DNA of 64,000 nt from Caldilineaceae bacterium (GCA_020846635.1 JADLDO010000049.1:120581-184580); one strand, 5' to 3'; positions 25,403 to 33,736 are shown, counted from the first letter of the stretch. The notes: a model not told the origin generated them from the letters alone. Made by a program: numbers and translations.

Positions 25403-26065
25403 ATGTTCAAAGTAAATGCATCCAACCGCGGCTACATACCAGCCCTCTCCTTTCACAGCTTAACGCCTTTCTATGATCCGCTGCTGCAGTGGGTAATGCA
25501 AGAAGATCGCTTCAAACAGATGTTGGTAGAACAGGCAGGCGTTGACCAAGGTCAGCGTGTTCTCGACCTTGGTTGCGGTACCGGCACCTTAACGCGTATG
25601 CTCCAGTACAGCTATCCAACGGCGCAAATTACTGGACTCGATATCGATTCCGCTATCCTCGCCCTTGCTCAACGCAAAGCAGGGAGTTTGCCTATCCAAT
25701 GGATACGCGGCGCAGCGACCGAGCTACCGTTGCCCAGTGACAGCTATGATCGCATTCTGACCAGTCTGACCCTCCATCACCTCACAACTGCTGACAAACA
25801 GCGTGCGCTGGACGAGTGCATTCGAGTCCTACGTCCTGGCGGGCAACTTCATGTCGTTGATTTTGGCCCGCCTCGTTCACCGTATGCGCACATCATTGCG
25901 CTGCTCATGCGGCACCTCGAAGAGGTTGCAGACAATCTTGATGGTGGTTTGCCCTTACTATTTATGGAAGCCGGCTTCACGACGATCTGCGAGTCTACTC
26001 CACTTATATCGTTGTTTGGCAATCTTTATCTACACGCACTCGAGAAGCCACTTGCGCCCACTTAG
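25403..26065 (+). CDS. Class I SAM-dependent methyltransferase
   Basis: 220 residues. The Rossmann motif I VLDLGCGTGTLTRML is at about residues 54-68, followed by the acidic residue of motif II (GLDIDSA) and motif IV-like SYDRILTSLTLHHL; the pattern is that of the UbiE/methyltransf_11 group. The acceptor is unknown; neighbours suggest metal or metalloid handling, but no Cys triad as in ArsM is seen. The start at 25403 is the first ATG after the DUF2085 gene; a longer frame from 25247 overlaps it and is unlikely. Confidence 0.85.
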   Translation: MFKVNASNRGYIPALSFHSLTPFYDPLLQWVMQEDRFKQMLVEQAGVDQGQRVLDLGCGTGTLTRMLQYSYPTAQITGLDIDSAILALAQRKAGSLPIQWIRGAATELPLPSDSYDRILTSLTLHHLTTADKQRALDECIRVLRPGGQLHVVDFGPPRSPYAHIIALLMRHLEEVADNLDGGLPLLFMEAGFTTICESTPLISLFGNLYLHALEKPLAPT

Positions 26066-26101
26066 TTGGCGGCCTGGCAAAAGCACTTTGATGTAGCCCA
26101 A

Positions 26102-26141
26102 TAGGCGAAAATGCCTACTCATGAATAGGCATTTTCGCCTA
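26102..26141. promoter_or_regulatory. Double 16-bp palindrome forming a mirrored 18-bp inverted repeat, sites G and H
   Basis: Two operator-family palindromes, TAGGCGAAAATGCCTA (26102-26117) and TAGGCATTTTCGCCTA (26126-26141), are reverse complements of each other and 8 bases apart, so the block can also fold as one 18-pair hairpin. It lies about 190 bases before the copper-storage protein gene and 37 after the methyltransferase stop; it could be an operator pair, a terminator, or both. Confidence 0.6.
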
Positions 26142-26330
26142 TTCCAAATGGGTACAGCCTACCTTATAGTGCCTGCGCTGCTCAGGTACGGTGGAACTGT
26201 CCCTGGTTGCGAAGATTCTCGCTATCCGACAGTGGAGATCGACACTTGTTTTGTGACAGATTCCCCTTTGGCTGGCGTGATATCTTCGTACCCACTACGT
26301 GTATACCGCATTTCTATGGAGGGAATCACC

Positions 26331-26753
26331 ATGAACCAGAGCAATATGTCCAATGGTCGCGTTGCACAAATGATCCAGACCCATCCGCAGCCGCCACGTT
26401 TGGCAATTGAGCAACTTGCGCGTGCGGTACAAGCACTCAACGAGTGCGCCGCTGTCTGCACAACTTGTGCGGATGCATGCCTGGCAGAACAACACGTTCC
26501 ACAGCTTGTACAGTGTATCCGTCTCAACCAAGATTGTGCTGATATCTGTCGCACAACTGCTGCTGTCTTGGCGCGACCCAACAACCCTGACCCCAATGTG
26601 CTGCGCTCACTGCTGCAAACCTGCCAAGCCATTTGCGAGAGTTGTGGTAGTGAGTGCGAACGTCATGCTGAAATGCATGAACACTGCCGGGTTTGTGCTG
26701 AATCCTGCCGCCACTGTGGTCAACTTTGCAGCGAATTGATGCAGAGTGTTTAG
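26331..26753 (+). CDS. Four-helix-bundle copper-binding protein (Csp/DUF326)
   Basis: 140 residues from the ATG at 26331, preceded by a very good GGAGGG site; a longer frame from 26121 crosses the palindromes and is rejected. Around 15 cysteines are spaced along predicted helices as CXXXC and CXXCXXXC: NECAAVCTTCADACLAE, QDCADICRTT, TCQAICESCGSECERH, HCRVCAESCRHCGQLC. This matches the Csp family, in which Cys thiolates inside a four-helix bundle store many Cu(I) ions. No signal peptide is seen, so it should be a cytosolic (Csp3-type) copper store or buffer. Confidence 0.9.
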   Translation: MNQSNMSNGRVAQMIQTHPQPPRLAIEQLARAVQALNECAAVCTTCADACLAEQHVPQLVQCIRLNQDCADICRTTAAVLARPNNPDPNVLRSLLQTCQAICESCGSECERHAEMHEHCRVCAESCRHCGQLCSELMQSV

Positions 26754-27227
26754 GTGTAACTCAGGCTGGGAACAAGGTGCGGCAGGTCCCCTGCCCATTG
26801 GTTTTGCGACTGGCACGTTCATGGGCCAAGATGAAGCTGGCCGGTTACGGGAAGCTTTCACGATGGACGGAGTAGCCCACTCGTACTTCGTCCATCCGCC
26901 TAAGTGTCACACTTCTTATGTCTCTCAACGCACCGTGACAGATTGCATCTTACGCTTCCTAGCTCAGGAACCTCGATTTCACTTCATCTGCGATGGTCTC
27001 AAAAGGACCCATGTGTCACCTGTCCCTGCTTGTTTCGTACCGGCGATTTCGCCTTTGGTTCGTCACTCCTGCGCCTAATTGACGAGGCATCAACGATGAA
27101 CGCCTGTTGTTGCTGATTGTCAAGCTTCGGGTGTACATTGGTCTGACCAGCATGATTGACTGCAATCTGCCGCTGTTAACAAAAACCCTCTACCTTGAGT
27201 AGTTTTCACAAGAAAAAGGAATGAAGA
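26754..27227. other. 474-base intergenic region before pdxS
   Basis: No convincing gene. Frames here lack ribosome sites and family resemblance. A six-codon frame at about 27096 encodes MNACCC and then stops; it resembles the start of the chaperone at 11278 (MTDACCC) and may be a vestige or coincidence. An AAAAAGGA site for pdxS is at the right end. Confidence 0.5.
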
Positions 27228-28145
27228 ATGAGCGAAAATGGATACGATCCCAATGGCAATGGTGCCCAGACCGGCACCTTTGCCGTGAAGGCGGGCTTGG
27301 CGCAGATGTTGAAGGGGGGCGTCATCATGGATGTGGTGACGCCAGAGCAGGCGCGTATTGCGGAAGAAGCGGGCGCCTGCGCCGTGATGGCTTTGGAACG
27401 TGTCCCCGCGGATATTCGCAAGGATGGTGGTGTGGCGCGCATGAGCGATCCTGGCATGATCAAAGAGATCATCGCTGCGGTAACCATCCCCGTGATGGCA
27501 AAGGCGCGCATCGGCCACTTTGTCGAAGCGCAGATCCTTGAGGCGTTGGGCGTGGACTATATTGACGAGAGCGAAGTCTTGACCCCTGCCGATGAAGAGC
27601 ACCATATCAACAAGCACAAGTTTAGCATTCCCTTCGTCTGTGGCTGCCGCAACTTGGGCGAAGCACTGCGCCGGATTGCCGAAGGCGCGGCGATGATTCG
27701 TACCAAGGGCGAGGCAGGAACGGGCAATGTGGTCGAGGCGGTACGCCATGCTCGTGCGGTAAACGGTGACATTCGTCGCATCCGGAATTTGGACGAAGAT
27801 GAATTGTTTGCCTTTGCCAAAGAGATTCGCGCCCCGTTCGACTTAGTCAAGCAGACTGCGCAGTTGGGACGTTTGCCTGTGGTCAATTTCGCAGCGGGTG
27901 GTGTAGCAACGCCGGCGGATGCGGCACTGATGATGCAGTTGGGGGTGGATGGTGTCTTCGTGGGGTCGGGCATTTTTAAGAGTGGCGACCCTGCCAAGCG
28001 CGCCCATGCCATTGTCCAGGCTGTCACCCATTACACTGATGCTAAGATCTTGGCGGAAGTGAGCATGAATTTGGGCGAACCGATGGTCGGCATCAACCTG
28101 GATACCCTCTCCGAACAGGAAAAGATGGCACACCGGGGATGGTAG
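27228..28145 (+). CDS. pdxS: Pyridoxal 5'-phosphate synthase, lyase subunit PdxS
   Basis: 305 residues, the normal PdxS length. PdxS builds PLP from ribose 5-phosphate, glyceraldehyde 3-phosphate and ammonia. Family blocks: GGVIMDVVTPEQARIAEEAG, the first Schiff-base Lys in PVMAKARIGHF, DYIDESEVLTPAD, the RTKGEAGTGNV phosphate loop, and FAAGGVATPADAALMMQLG. AAGGA lies 7 bases before the ATG. pdxT starts 4 bases after its stop, the standard arrangement, and the ammonia is supplied by PdxT in a 12+12 complex. Confidence 0.97.
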   Translation: MSENGYDPNGNGAQTGTFAVKAGLAQMLKGGVIMDVVTPEQARIAEEAGACAVMALERVPADIRKDGGVARMSDPGMIKEIIAAVTIPVMAKARIGHFVEAQILEALGVDYIDESEVLTPADEEHHINKHKFSIPFVCGCRNLGEALRRIAEGAAMIRTKGEAGTGNVVEAVRHARAVNGDIRRIRNLDEDELFAFAKEIRAPFDLVKQTAQLGRLPVVNFAAGGVATPADAALMMQLGVDGVFVGSGIFKSGDPAKRAHAIVQAVTHYTDAKILAEVSMNLGEPMVGINLDTLSEQEKMAHRGW

Positions 28146-28149
28146 CACG

Positions 28150-28755
28150 ATGAATGATCGATTGCGCCAAGCCCGAATTGGCGTATTGGCGTTGCAGGGG
28201 GCATTTGCTGAACATATTGCTACTTTGCACCGCTTGGGGGCCGACGCGGTTGAGGTGCGAACTCCGGCACAGATGGAAGAGTTGGATGGCCTGATCCTCC
28301 CCGGCGGTGAAAGCACAACGATGGGATTGGTGGCAGAACGGTGGGGACTGGTAGAGCCGCTGCGCACATGGGTGCATAGTGGCAAGCCTACGTGGGGAAC
28401 CTGTGCCGGCATGATTTTGCTCGCCGATCGGGCCACAGGCCAAAAACAGGGTGGGCAGCCGCTGATCGGCGGGCTGCATGTGACGGTCAATCGTAATTAC
28501 TTTGGTCGGCAAGTAAATAGCTTTGAGACGACCTTAAATGTGCCGAGCTTTGACCCACCTCTCAGCCCTGGTATTTTCATTCGCGCTCCAGCGATTGTGG
28601 AACTCGGCGAAGATGTTGAAGTGCTGGCGGAGCTACCGGACGCAGTGTATGTAGCTGTACGCCAAGGGCCGATCTTGGCAACTGCCTTCCACCCTGAACT
28701 TACGCCAGATACACGCTGGCACGCACTCTTTGTGGAAATGGCGCAGCCAGGATAA
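28150..28755 (+). CDS. pdxT: Pyridoxal 5'-phosphate synthase, glutaminase subunit PdxT
   Basis: 201 residues. Class I glutamine amidotransferase: LQGAFAEH at the N-terminus, LPGGESTTMG, the nucleophile in GTCAGMI (Cys near residue 85), the RNYFGRQVNSFE segment, and the His/Glu pair in AFHPEL near residue 178. It hydrolyses glutamine and channels ammonia to PdxS directly upstream. Confidence 0.96.
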   Translation: MNDRLRQARIGVLALQGAFAEHIATLHRLGADAVEVRTPAQMEELDGLILPGGESTTMGLVAERWGLVEPLRTWVHSGKPTWGTCAGMILLADRATGQKQGGQPLIGGLHVTVNRNYFGRQVNSFETTLNVPSFDPPLSPGIFIRAPAIVELGEDVEVLAELPDAVYVAVRQGPILATAFHPELTPDTRWHALFVEMAQPG

Positions 28756-28796
28756 TCCTCAAGCTCATGCTCGACAGCAGTGCAGGACCACCGTAT

Positions 28797-29318
28797 CTAC
28801 GGTTGCAGCATCCTGCGCTGCTGTTGCTGCTTGCGCCACCCGTATGCAGTCATGCCCCGCGGCTTGTACACCGAAAGCGTAGTCGCCACAAGCAACAGCA
28901 TGAGGGCAAGCGCAGCGTGGAGTGCAGGGGATGCGTTTCGCACTATGGCAAGATCGATACTCGGATCTGCCGCCATGCTGGCCATGAGGCGAAACGTTTC
29001 CATGTAGATCAGCAAGACAAACGTGGCAAAGACATTGATGATGAGCTTGAAGATGACCCAGTAGTGACGGAACAAGCCCCATGTTGTGCCCAACGAGCAG
29101 ACAAGACCGGTCAGCAGCGAAGCAATGGCCAGCGGTACGAGGATGAACCAGGCGGCTGGCTCCATCACAAGATAGGCGCCGCGCACCATCTGCGCGTTGT
29201 GGCTGCTCAAGCCGACAATGGCAAGAGCTAGGAAACTGGCAACCGCGCCGAGCCAGCCAACCGAGGAAGCTACATGCATCGTCAGCGCAAACTTGCGCAG
29301 GCCTGGCGACATAGTCAT
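28797..29318 (-). CDS. DUF2269-like integral membrane protein
   Basis: 173 residues from the ATG at 29318, which overlaps the upstream gene's stop (ATGA) and so is favoured over longer openings. Four to five transmembrane helices: LRKFALTMHVASSVGWLGAVA, VMEPAAWFILVPLAIASLLTG, HYWVIFKLIINVFATFVLL and LHAALALMLLLVATTL. The His and Trp pattern of the first helix and the overall size resemble the DUF2269 and copper-resistance D-like membrane proteins. Function unknown. Confidence 0.75.
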   Translation of the reverse strand: MTMSPGLRKFALTMHVASSVGWLGAVASFLALAIVGLSSHNAQMVRGAYLVMEPAAWFILVPLAIASLLTGLVCSLGTTWGLFRHYWVIFKLIINVFATFVLLIYMETFRLMASMAADPSIDLAIVRNASPALHAALALMLLLVATTLSVYKPRGMTAYGWRKQQQQRRMLQP

Positions 29319-29530
29319 GGCTGTTGCACGCTCTGTTCTATGACGCTGGAGGGCGGCGTGTGTCCGCCGTGCCCGCGAAAGCCGCCGCCCGTGAGGTGCA
29401 GAATGACAAACAGCACAATGACAACGAGGGCGATAATCCCAAAGAAATACACCCATCGTGGCGTGCTAGGGACGCCGGTGCGGTCAAGTGCCACATCATC
29501 ATTGTCATTAGGGTTAGGCAAGTCAGCCAT
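29315..29530 (-). CDS. Small single-pass membrane protein
   Basis: 71 residues from the ATG at 29530 (GAGGA 8 bases upstream). A polar N-terminus (MADLPNPNDNDDVALDRTG), one transmembrane helix (about 28-47), then a Gly/His-rich tail (GGGFRGHGGHTPP). Family unknown. It is translationally coupled to the DUF2269-like gene through a four-base overlap. Confidence 0.7.
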   Translation of the reverse strand: MADLPNPNDNDDVALDRTGVPSTPRWVYFFGIIALVVIVLFVILHLTGGGFRGHGGHTPPSSVIEQSVQQP

Positions 29531-30094
29531 GCGTATGTCCTCTTTCTGGAAACACTCGTCAAATCCGTTGAGCAGCATTATAACTCCGAAACGGCTCGTC
29601 TTGTAGGTGCTCTGAGCATAGACAGGCATTACTGAGCAGACCTTTTTGTTGTGACCCTGGTTATGGATACAAATTGCCGTCACCCATATCAGCAGAAGTG
29701 GCGTGTGCCATATCACCATATGAAATCCATGGGCGATCTAGAACGTGACGTACTGTCGACCTTTCGCCGCTTCATCGGCATCAAGTGGCGATTACCACGA
29801 TTGTGCTGATACATTGGCTCCTAGCACCGTTTCCTGATTCTGCCCTACCATTGATTGCTAAGGCCACCTTCACTCGTGCCCAGGCAATAAAGCAAAAACG
29901 CTGATGCATTAACAAGTAGAGATCATAACGTTCAAAGATGATCTACTATCCACGGTCTTTATGTGCCGACGTAGCTGGTACAACCACAGTTCTACCTATC
30001 TACCTAACAAAGCCTCATAATTTTGACTAACTACACCAGATGCTTTATGCTCACTATCTGAATATATGTTCATATATGACGAAAGAGTGAGATC
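29531..30094. other. 564-base intergenic region with ArsR operator at its right end
   Basis: Divergent spacer between the small membrane protein and the ArsR gene. Apart from the ArsR-family operator at 30059-30077, I see no gene, structured RNA or member of the palindrome family. Confidence 0.5.
30059..30077. promoter_or_regulatory. ArsR/SmtB-family operator
   Basis: TGAATATATGTTCA contains the TGAA-N6-TTCA core of ArsR/SmtB operators, and overlapping ATATATG-TT-CATATAT is a perfect inverted repeat with 7-base arms. It lies 18 bases before the ArsR start, so the regulator probably represses its own operon with the CDF transporter. Confidence 0.65.
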
Positions 30095-30478
30095 ATGCAC
30101 AATCGACATGCTGCATTACTCAGTGCTGATGCATTACCAGAGGATCTTCTAGATGATGTCGTTGACATTTTTAAGGCGCTCAGCGACGGCACGCGGGCAC
30201 AACTGATTTATCTATTGACCCGTCGCGAATATAACGTCAACGAAATTAGCCAGTATGTCTCGGTTTCGCCCTCCGCCGTTTCCCACCATCTGGCGAAATT
30301 GCGCGCAACGCGCTTGGTGCGCACACGCCGCGAAGGCAACCAAATCTACTATTCGATTGATGATGTCCACGTAGGCGCACTCTTCCGCGAGGCGCTCTAT
30401 CATCTAGATCATGTCCGCCGCAATTTGTCTGACCCGAGTCAGCCTGTAGAAGCACAGTTGGCAGCAACTAATTCTTAG
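30095..30478 (+). CDS. ArsR/SmtB-family zinc-type repressor (CzrA-like)
   Basis: 127 residues. Winged helix (about 22-95) with ALSDGTRAQLIYLL and recognition helix VSPSAVSHHLAKLRATRLV. The last helix holds a complete alpha-5 metal site: Asp90-X-His92-X10-His103-X2-His106, the DXHX10HX2H pattern of zinc/cobalt sensors such as CzrA; the alpha-3 CXC site of arsenic sensors is absent. It should leave its operator when zinc binds. The zinc exporter gene follows after 16 bases, and an operator is 18 bases upstream. Confidence 0.92.
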   Translation: MHNRHAALLSADALPEDLLDDVVDIFKALSDGTRAQLIYLLTRREYNVNEISQYVSVSPSAVSHHLAKLRATRLVRTRREGNQIYYSIDDVHVGALFREALYHLDHVRRNLSDPSQPVEAQLAATNS

Positions 30479-30494
30479 AAACGTGAGTATACGA

Positions 30495-31739
30495 ATGACG
30501 ATCAAGAACAACGATCACACACATCCCCATCCTCATGAGGATGCGCAGACTCAACCTCACGATCATAGCCACAATCATAGCCACGATCACGGCGATGACC
30601 ATGATCATCCCCATCCCCACCCGCATGACCATGAACACGATGGGCACGATCATAGCGACCATGATCACCCGCACGGCGAGCACGGCCATGATCACGGACC
30701 CGGTGGGCATGACCACCATCACGGCAAAGGCGTCTGGGGCTGGATCAGCACGATCTTCCATTTCCATGGTCACAGCCACCAACACGATGCGCTCGTCACC
30801 GATACAGCCTTTGCCTCCCATGAAGAAGGCATCCGCACTGTATGGATCGCCTTGGCGGCCCTTGCGCTTACCTCGGTACTGCAGATCGTCATTTACTGGT
30901 GGAGTGGCAGCGTCGCGCTTTTTGCCGATACCGTGCACAACATTGGCGACGGGCTTAACTCGATTCCCCTGCTGATTGCCTTCTATCTGGCGCGCCGCGC
31001 AGCGACACGGCGCTATACGTATGGTTTTAGCCGTGCCGAAGATGTGGCAGGTATCTTTATTGTGCTCTCGATTGCCTTCAGTGCCGGGATAATTTTTTGG
31101 GAATCGTTCCAGAAGCTCATCAACCCTGAACCACTCACCAGCCTAGGCTGGTTGTCCTTAGCTGCCATCGTTGGCTTTATCGGCAATGAGACGGTGGCCT
31201 GGTTCCAGATTCGGGTCGGGCGCAAAATTGGCTCGGCGGCGATGGTTGCCGATGGCATGCACGCTCGCACCGATGGTTTAACTTCACTCGCTGTGTTGAT
31301 TGCTGTGGCTGGCTCCTGGCTCGGATTCCCCATTGTCGATCCCATTATCGGCATTTTGATCGGGATTGCGATTGTCTTTATCACCTGGGATGCGACCAAG
31401 ACGATGTGGTACCGGCTCATGGACGCGATTGAACCCGAGCACTTGGAGCGTGCGGAGAAGGTTGTTCGCCAGCAAAGTGAGGTCAAGGAGATGCGCTGGC
31501 TGCGCATGCGTTGGATGGGCCATCGCCTACACGCCGATATTGGCATTGCAGTGGACCCACACCTGACGACGGAAGAGAGCCATCACATTGCCGAGCATCT
31601 GCGCCACGACCTCTTCCATGCCTTGCCTTACCTTTCTGAAGCGTTGGTGCATGTGGACCCGTGGAGTCCACAGTATGAGGAGCATCATCAGTTGACGGCA
31701 CATCATGAACCAAAATTGGCTCCGGCACAGGCTGGATAG
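30495..31739 (+). CDS. Cation diffusion facilitator (zinc efflux), His-rich N-terminus
   Basis: 414 residues. The first ~90 are a His/Asp-rich tail (HPHPHE, HDHSHNHSHDHGDDHDH) that can bind zinc. Six transmembrane helices follow, with the transport-site pairs HNIGD (TM2: FADTVHNIGDG) and HARTD (TM5: VADGMHARTDG), then a cytoplasmic C-terminal domain with DIGIAVDPHLTTEESH. It should export Zn(II), and possibly Co or Cd, in exchange for protons, under control of the ArsR gene in front. ATG at 30495 preferred; GTG at 30483 is possible. Confidence 0.93.
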   Translation: MTIKNNDHTHPHPHEDAQTQPHDHSHNHSHDHGDDHDHPHPHPHDHEHDGHDHSDHDHPHGEHGHDHGPGGHDHHHGKGVWGWISTIFHFHGHSHQHDALVTDTAFASHEEGIRTVWIALAALALTSVLQIVIYWWSGSVALFADTVHNIGDGLNSIPLLIAFYLARRAATRRYTYGFSRAEDVAGIFIVLSIAFSAGIIFWESFQKLINPEPLTSLGWLSLAAIVGFIGNETVAWFQIRVGRKIGSAAMVADGMHARTDGLTSLAVLIAVAGSWLGFPIVDPIIGILIGIAIVFITWDATKTMWYRLMDAIEPEHLERAEKVVRQQSEVKEMRWLRMRWMGHRLHADIGIAVDPHLTTEESHHIAEHLRHDLFHALPYLSEALVHVDPWSPQYEEHHQLTAHHEPKLAPAQAG

Positions 31740-31750
31740 AGCAAGTGCCA

Positions 31751-32026
31751 ATGAATATGACAATGGTTCCATGGTTGTTCGTCAGTCTCATTGTCTATGT
31801 GGTCTTGTGGCGGTACGTCAGAGAGTACCGCCACAATCATTGGACGCGCAGCGAGTGGATTATGGGCGGAGCAGGTTTCTTGCTGATGTTTGTGGCTTGG
31901 GCACTCTATTCTAGAGGCATCACCTGGCCGCGTATCCTGGCAAGCACCTGGATCGGCCTCTCCAGCGGTCTAGGCTTTGGCGCAACTAGCCGCTTTGTTG
32001 ATCGCTACATTCGTCGTGCACGTTAA
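31751..32026 (+). CDS. Small membrane protein
   Basis: 91 residues, three hydrophobic helices (about 7-20, 41-57 and 65-80) with basic loops (REYRHNHWTRSEW) and a basic C-terminus. No family recognised. It follows the CDF gene by 11 bases and is probably the last gene of the ArsR-CDF transcript. The ribosome site is weak; GTG at 31745 is an alternative start. Confidence 0.65.
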   Translation: MNMTMVPWLFVSLIVYVVLWRYVREYRHNHWTRSEWIMGGAGFLLMFVAWALYSRGITWPRILASTWIGLSSGLGFGATSRFVDRYIRRAR

Positions 32027-32058
32027 GCCGTCGTACATCGCCAAAGGAACGACTCGAT

Positions 32059-33291
32059 ATGAGCAAACTGAGGTCAGCTTTAGTATTTCTGTTTTCGATA
32101 TGGCTGGTAGGCTGTAGTTCTGCTAGCACACCAGCCACAACTGCGCCTCTACCCACCATGGTTGTCGAGCCAACTGTAATACCCACAGCGGAAGCAACGC
32201 TACAGCCAACTGAACTGGTCGTGACAGAACCGGCGGAACCTACTGCGCCAGAGACATCTGCACCTATCACCGGAGAAGGCTCGCTCTTACCAGAAACGCT
32301 GGCAGAGATCGACAGCTTTCTCAATTCAGCCTACGGAGGGCAACCGTTTCAGGGGTCCGTGCTGGTAGCACGCAACGGGCAGGTATTGTTGCGCAAAGGT
32401 GTTGGCTTGGCTGACCAAAGCGCTGGCATACCCAACGAACCGGAGACCAAGTTTCGTCTTGGCTCGCTGACCAAGCCTTTCACCGCGGTTGCTGTGTTGA
32501 TGCTCTACCATCAGGGGCTGCTCGATCTTGATGACCCTCTTTGCCTTTACTTAGAGAACTGTCCACCTGCATGGCAGGCGATCACTAACCATTATTTGCT
32601 GGTACACACCTCCGGCATTGTGGATATTGTCACGCTTGATGACTATGCCTCGTTCAAGACTGAAGCAACCACGCCCTTGCAGACGATGGCGCGCCTCACC
32701 GATCTTCCGCTCGATTTTGTGCCAGGTGAACAGTGGATGTATAGCAACTCGAACTATATTGTGCTGAGTGCCATCATCGAACGGGTTTCTGGCCAACGCT
32801 ATGAAGCCTTTGTCGAGGCACATATTTTTGCGCCATTGGGTATGGCGAACAGTGGCTATGATCACAACAATGGCGAGACGGCCATTGGCTACTTGCCAGA
32901 CGGCAGCACGGCAGAGTACATTGATATGTCGTTACCTGATGCGGCGGGCGGCCTTTATTCGACGGTCGACGACCTCTACCGCTTCGACCGAGCACTCTAT
33001 ACAGACCAACTGTTGCCAACGGAGTTGATCGAGCTAATGTTCACCGCCCAGGCCACGATTACACCGAACGACCCATATACGGGCTATGGCTATGGCTGGA
33101 TCATCTTCGCCGATCCGGATGAGCCTCCACCGGGCAAAGCTGTCGGTCACAATGGCAGTATCGAGGGCTTCAGCACGGCTATGCTGCGCTTTGTAGAACA
33201 GGATGCCGTCGTCATCGTCCTCGGCAACGTTGAAAAGCGCAACCCGACGCTAGTGGCGCAAACGCTTGCCGAGCGACTCCTCTTGCAGTGA
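32059..33291 (+). CDS. Serine beta-lactamase-family hydrolase, lipoprotein
   Basis: 410 residues. Lipobox VGCS (Cys21), a Thr/Pro/Glu-rich linker (about 24-75), then a class C-like serine hydrolase domain with Ser136-X-X-Lys (GSLTKPF), Tyr228-Ser-Asn (WMYSNSNY) and His364-Asn-Gly (GHNGSIEG). Such proteins cleave D-amino-acid peptides or esters at the cell surface; true beta-lactamase activity cannot be concluded. The linker style is common in Chloroflexota surface lipoproteins. Confidence 0.88.
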   Translation: MSKLRSALVFLFSIWLVGCSSASTPATTAPLPTMVVEPTVIPTAEATLQPTELVVTEPAEPTAPETSAPITGEGSLLPETLAEIDSFLNSAYGGQPFQGSVLVARNGQVLLRKGVGLADQSAGIPNEPETKFRLGSLTKPFTAVAVLMLYHQGLLDLDDPLCLYLENCPPAWQAITNHYLLVHTSGIVDIVTLDDYASFKTEATTPLQTMARLTDLPLDFVPGEQWMYSNSNYIVLSAIIERVSGQRYEAFVEAHIFAPLGMANSGYDHNNGETAIGYLPDGSTAEYIDMSLPDAAGGLYSTVDDLYRFDRALYTDQLLPTELIELMFTAQATITPNDPYTGYGYGWIIFADPDEPPPGKAVGHNGSIEGFSTAMLRFVEQDAVVIVLGNVEKRNPTLVAQTLAERLLLQ

Positions 33292-33535
33292 TAAAGCGTA
33301 GCAGGGGCAACTTTGATGGTCCACATTGGCCAAATTGGGGTGTTATCTGAGTGCTCAATTGGTTAGCTAATGAAATAGCATCCATGACTATAGTTCGTAT
33401 ACGTTGGTCAAACCTGCTTTGACATTTCAGAAAGTGAACCTATAATAAAGACAAGAATCTCGGGTGTAATGGCTTTGACCGGTACGCAAGATGTAGTACC
33501 AATAGGAAGGCAAGACCACTGCATATAGTAGTATA

Positions 33536-33600
33536 GGCCAAGTGGTTGATTGAGGGCTTCATAATCCCTAGGTCGGTGGTTCAAGTCCACCCATCACCAC
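33536..33600 (+). pseudogene. tRNA-like 3' fragment, anticodon CAT; possible att site
   Basis: The T arm GGTGG-TTCAAGT-CCACC is perfect, and it is followed by CATCACC-A, the expected 3' acceptor strand. An anticodon loop TTCATAA (CAT) and a D-loop-like AAGTGGTTGA precede it. The matching 5' acceptor strand (GGTGATG) is missing and the D stem cannot close, so this is a remnant, not a working tRNA. Retained 3' tRNA halves commonly mark integration sites of mobile elements. Confidence 0.55.
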
Positions 33601-33711
33601 ACCCACTATTTCTAGTAGCAGCGTGTGCGACAAACGCAATATATTGTGGTTGGCCTCACGAAGAAGAAAAGTAGATTTTTGCTGGGTCTTTCGGTTACTC
33701 AGCAGCGCCGT

Positions 33712-33736
33712 AAAGCCCTTTTTGAAGGGCTTTTTT
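33712..33736 (+). terminator. Intrinsic terminator
   Basis: AAAGCCCTT-TTTG-AAGGGCTTT followed by further Ts: a textbook 9-pair stem with a U-tract, downstream of the tRNA-like fragment. Confidence 0.85.

Noticed and set aside
26904..27116. Frame ending MNACCC before pdxS
   Set aside because: Only the final six codons resemble the MTDACCC chaperone start; the remainder is unlike any protein, so at most a vestige.
33408..33590. Minus-strand frame starting MDLNHRPRDYEAL
   Set aside because: This is the typical false translation of a tRNA on the opposite strand; the plus strand here is the tRNA-like fragment.
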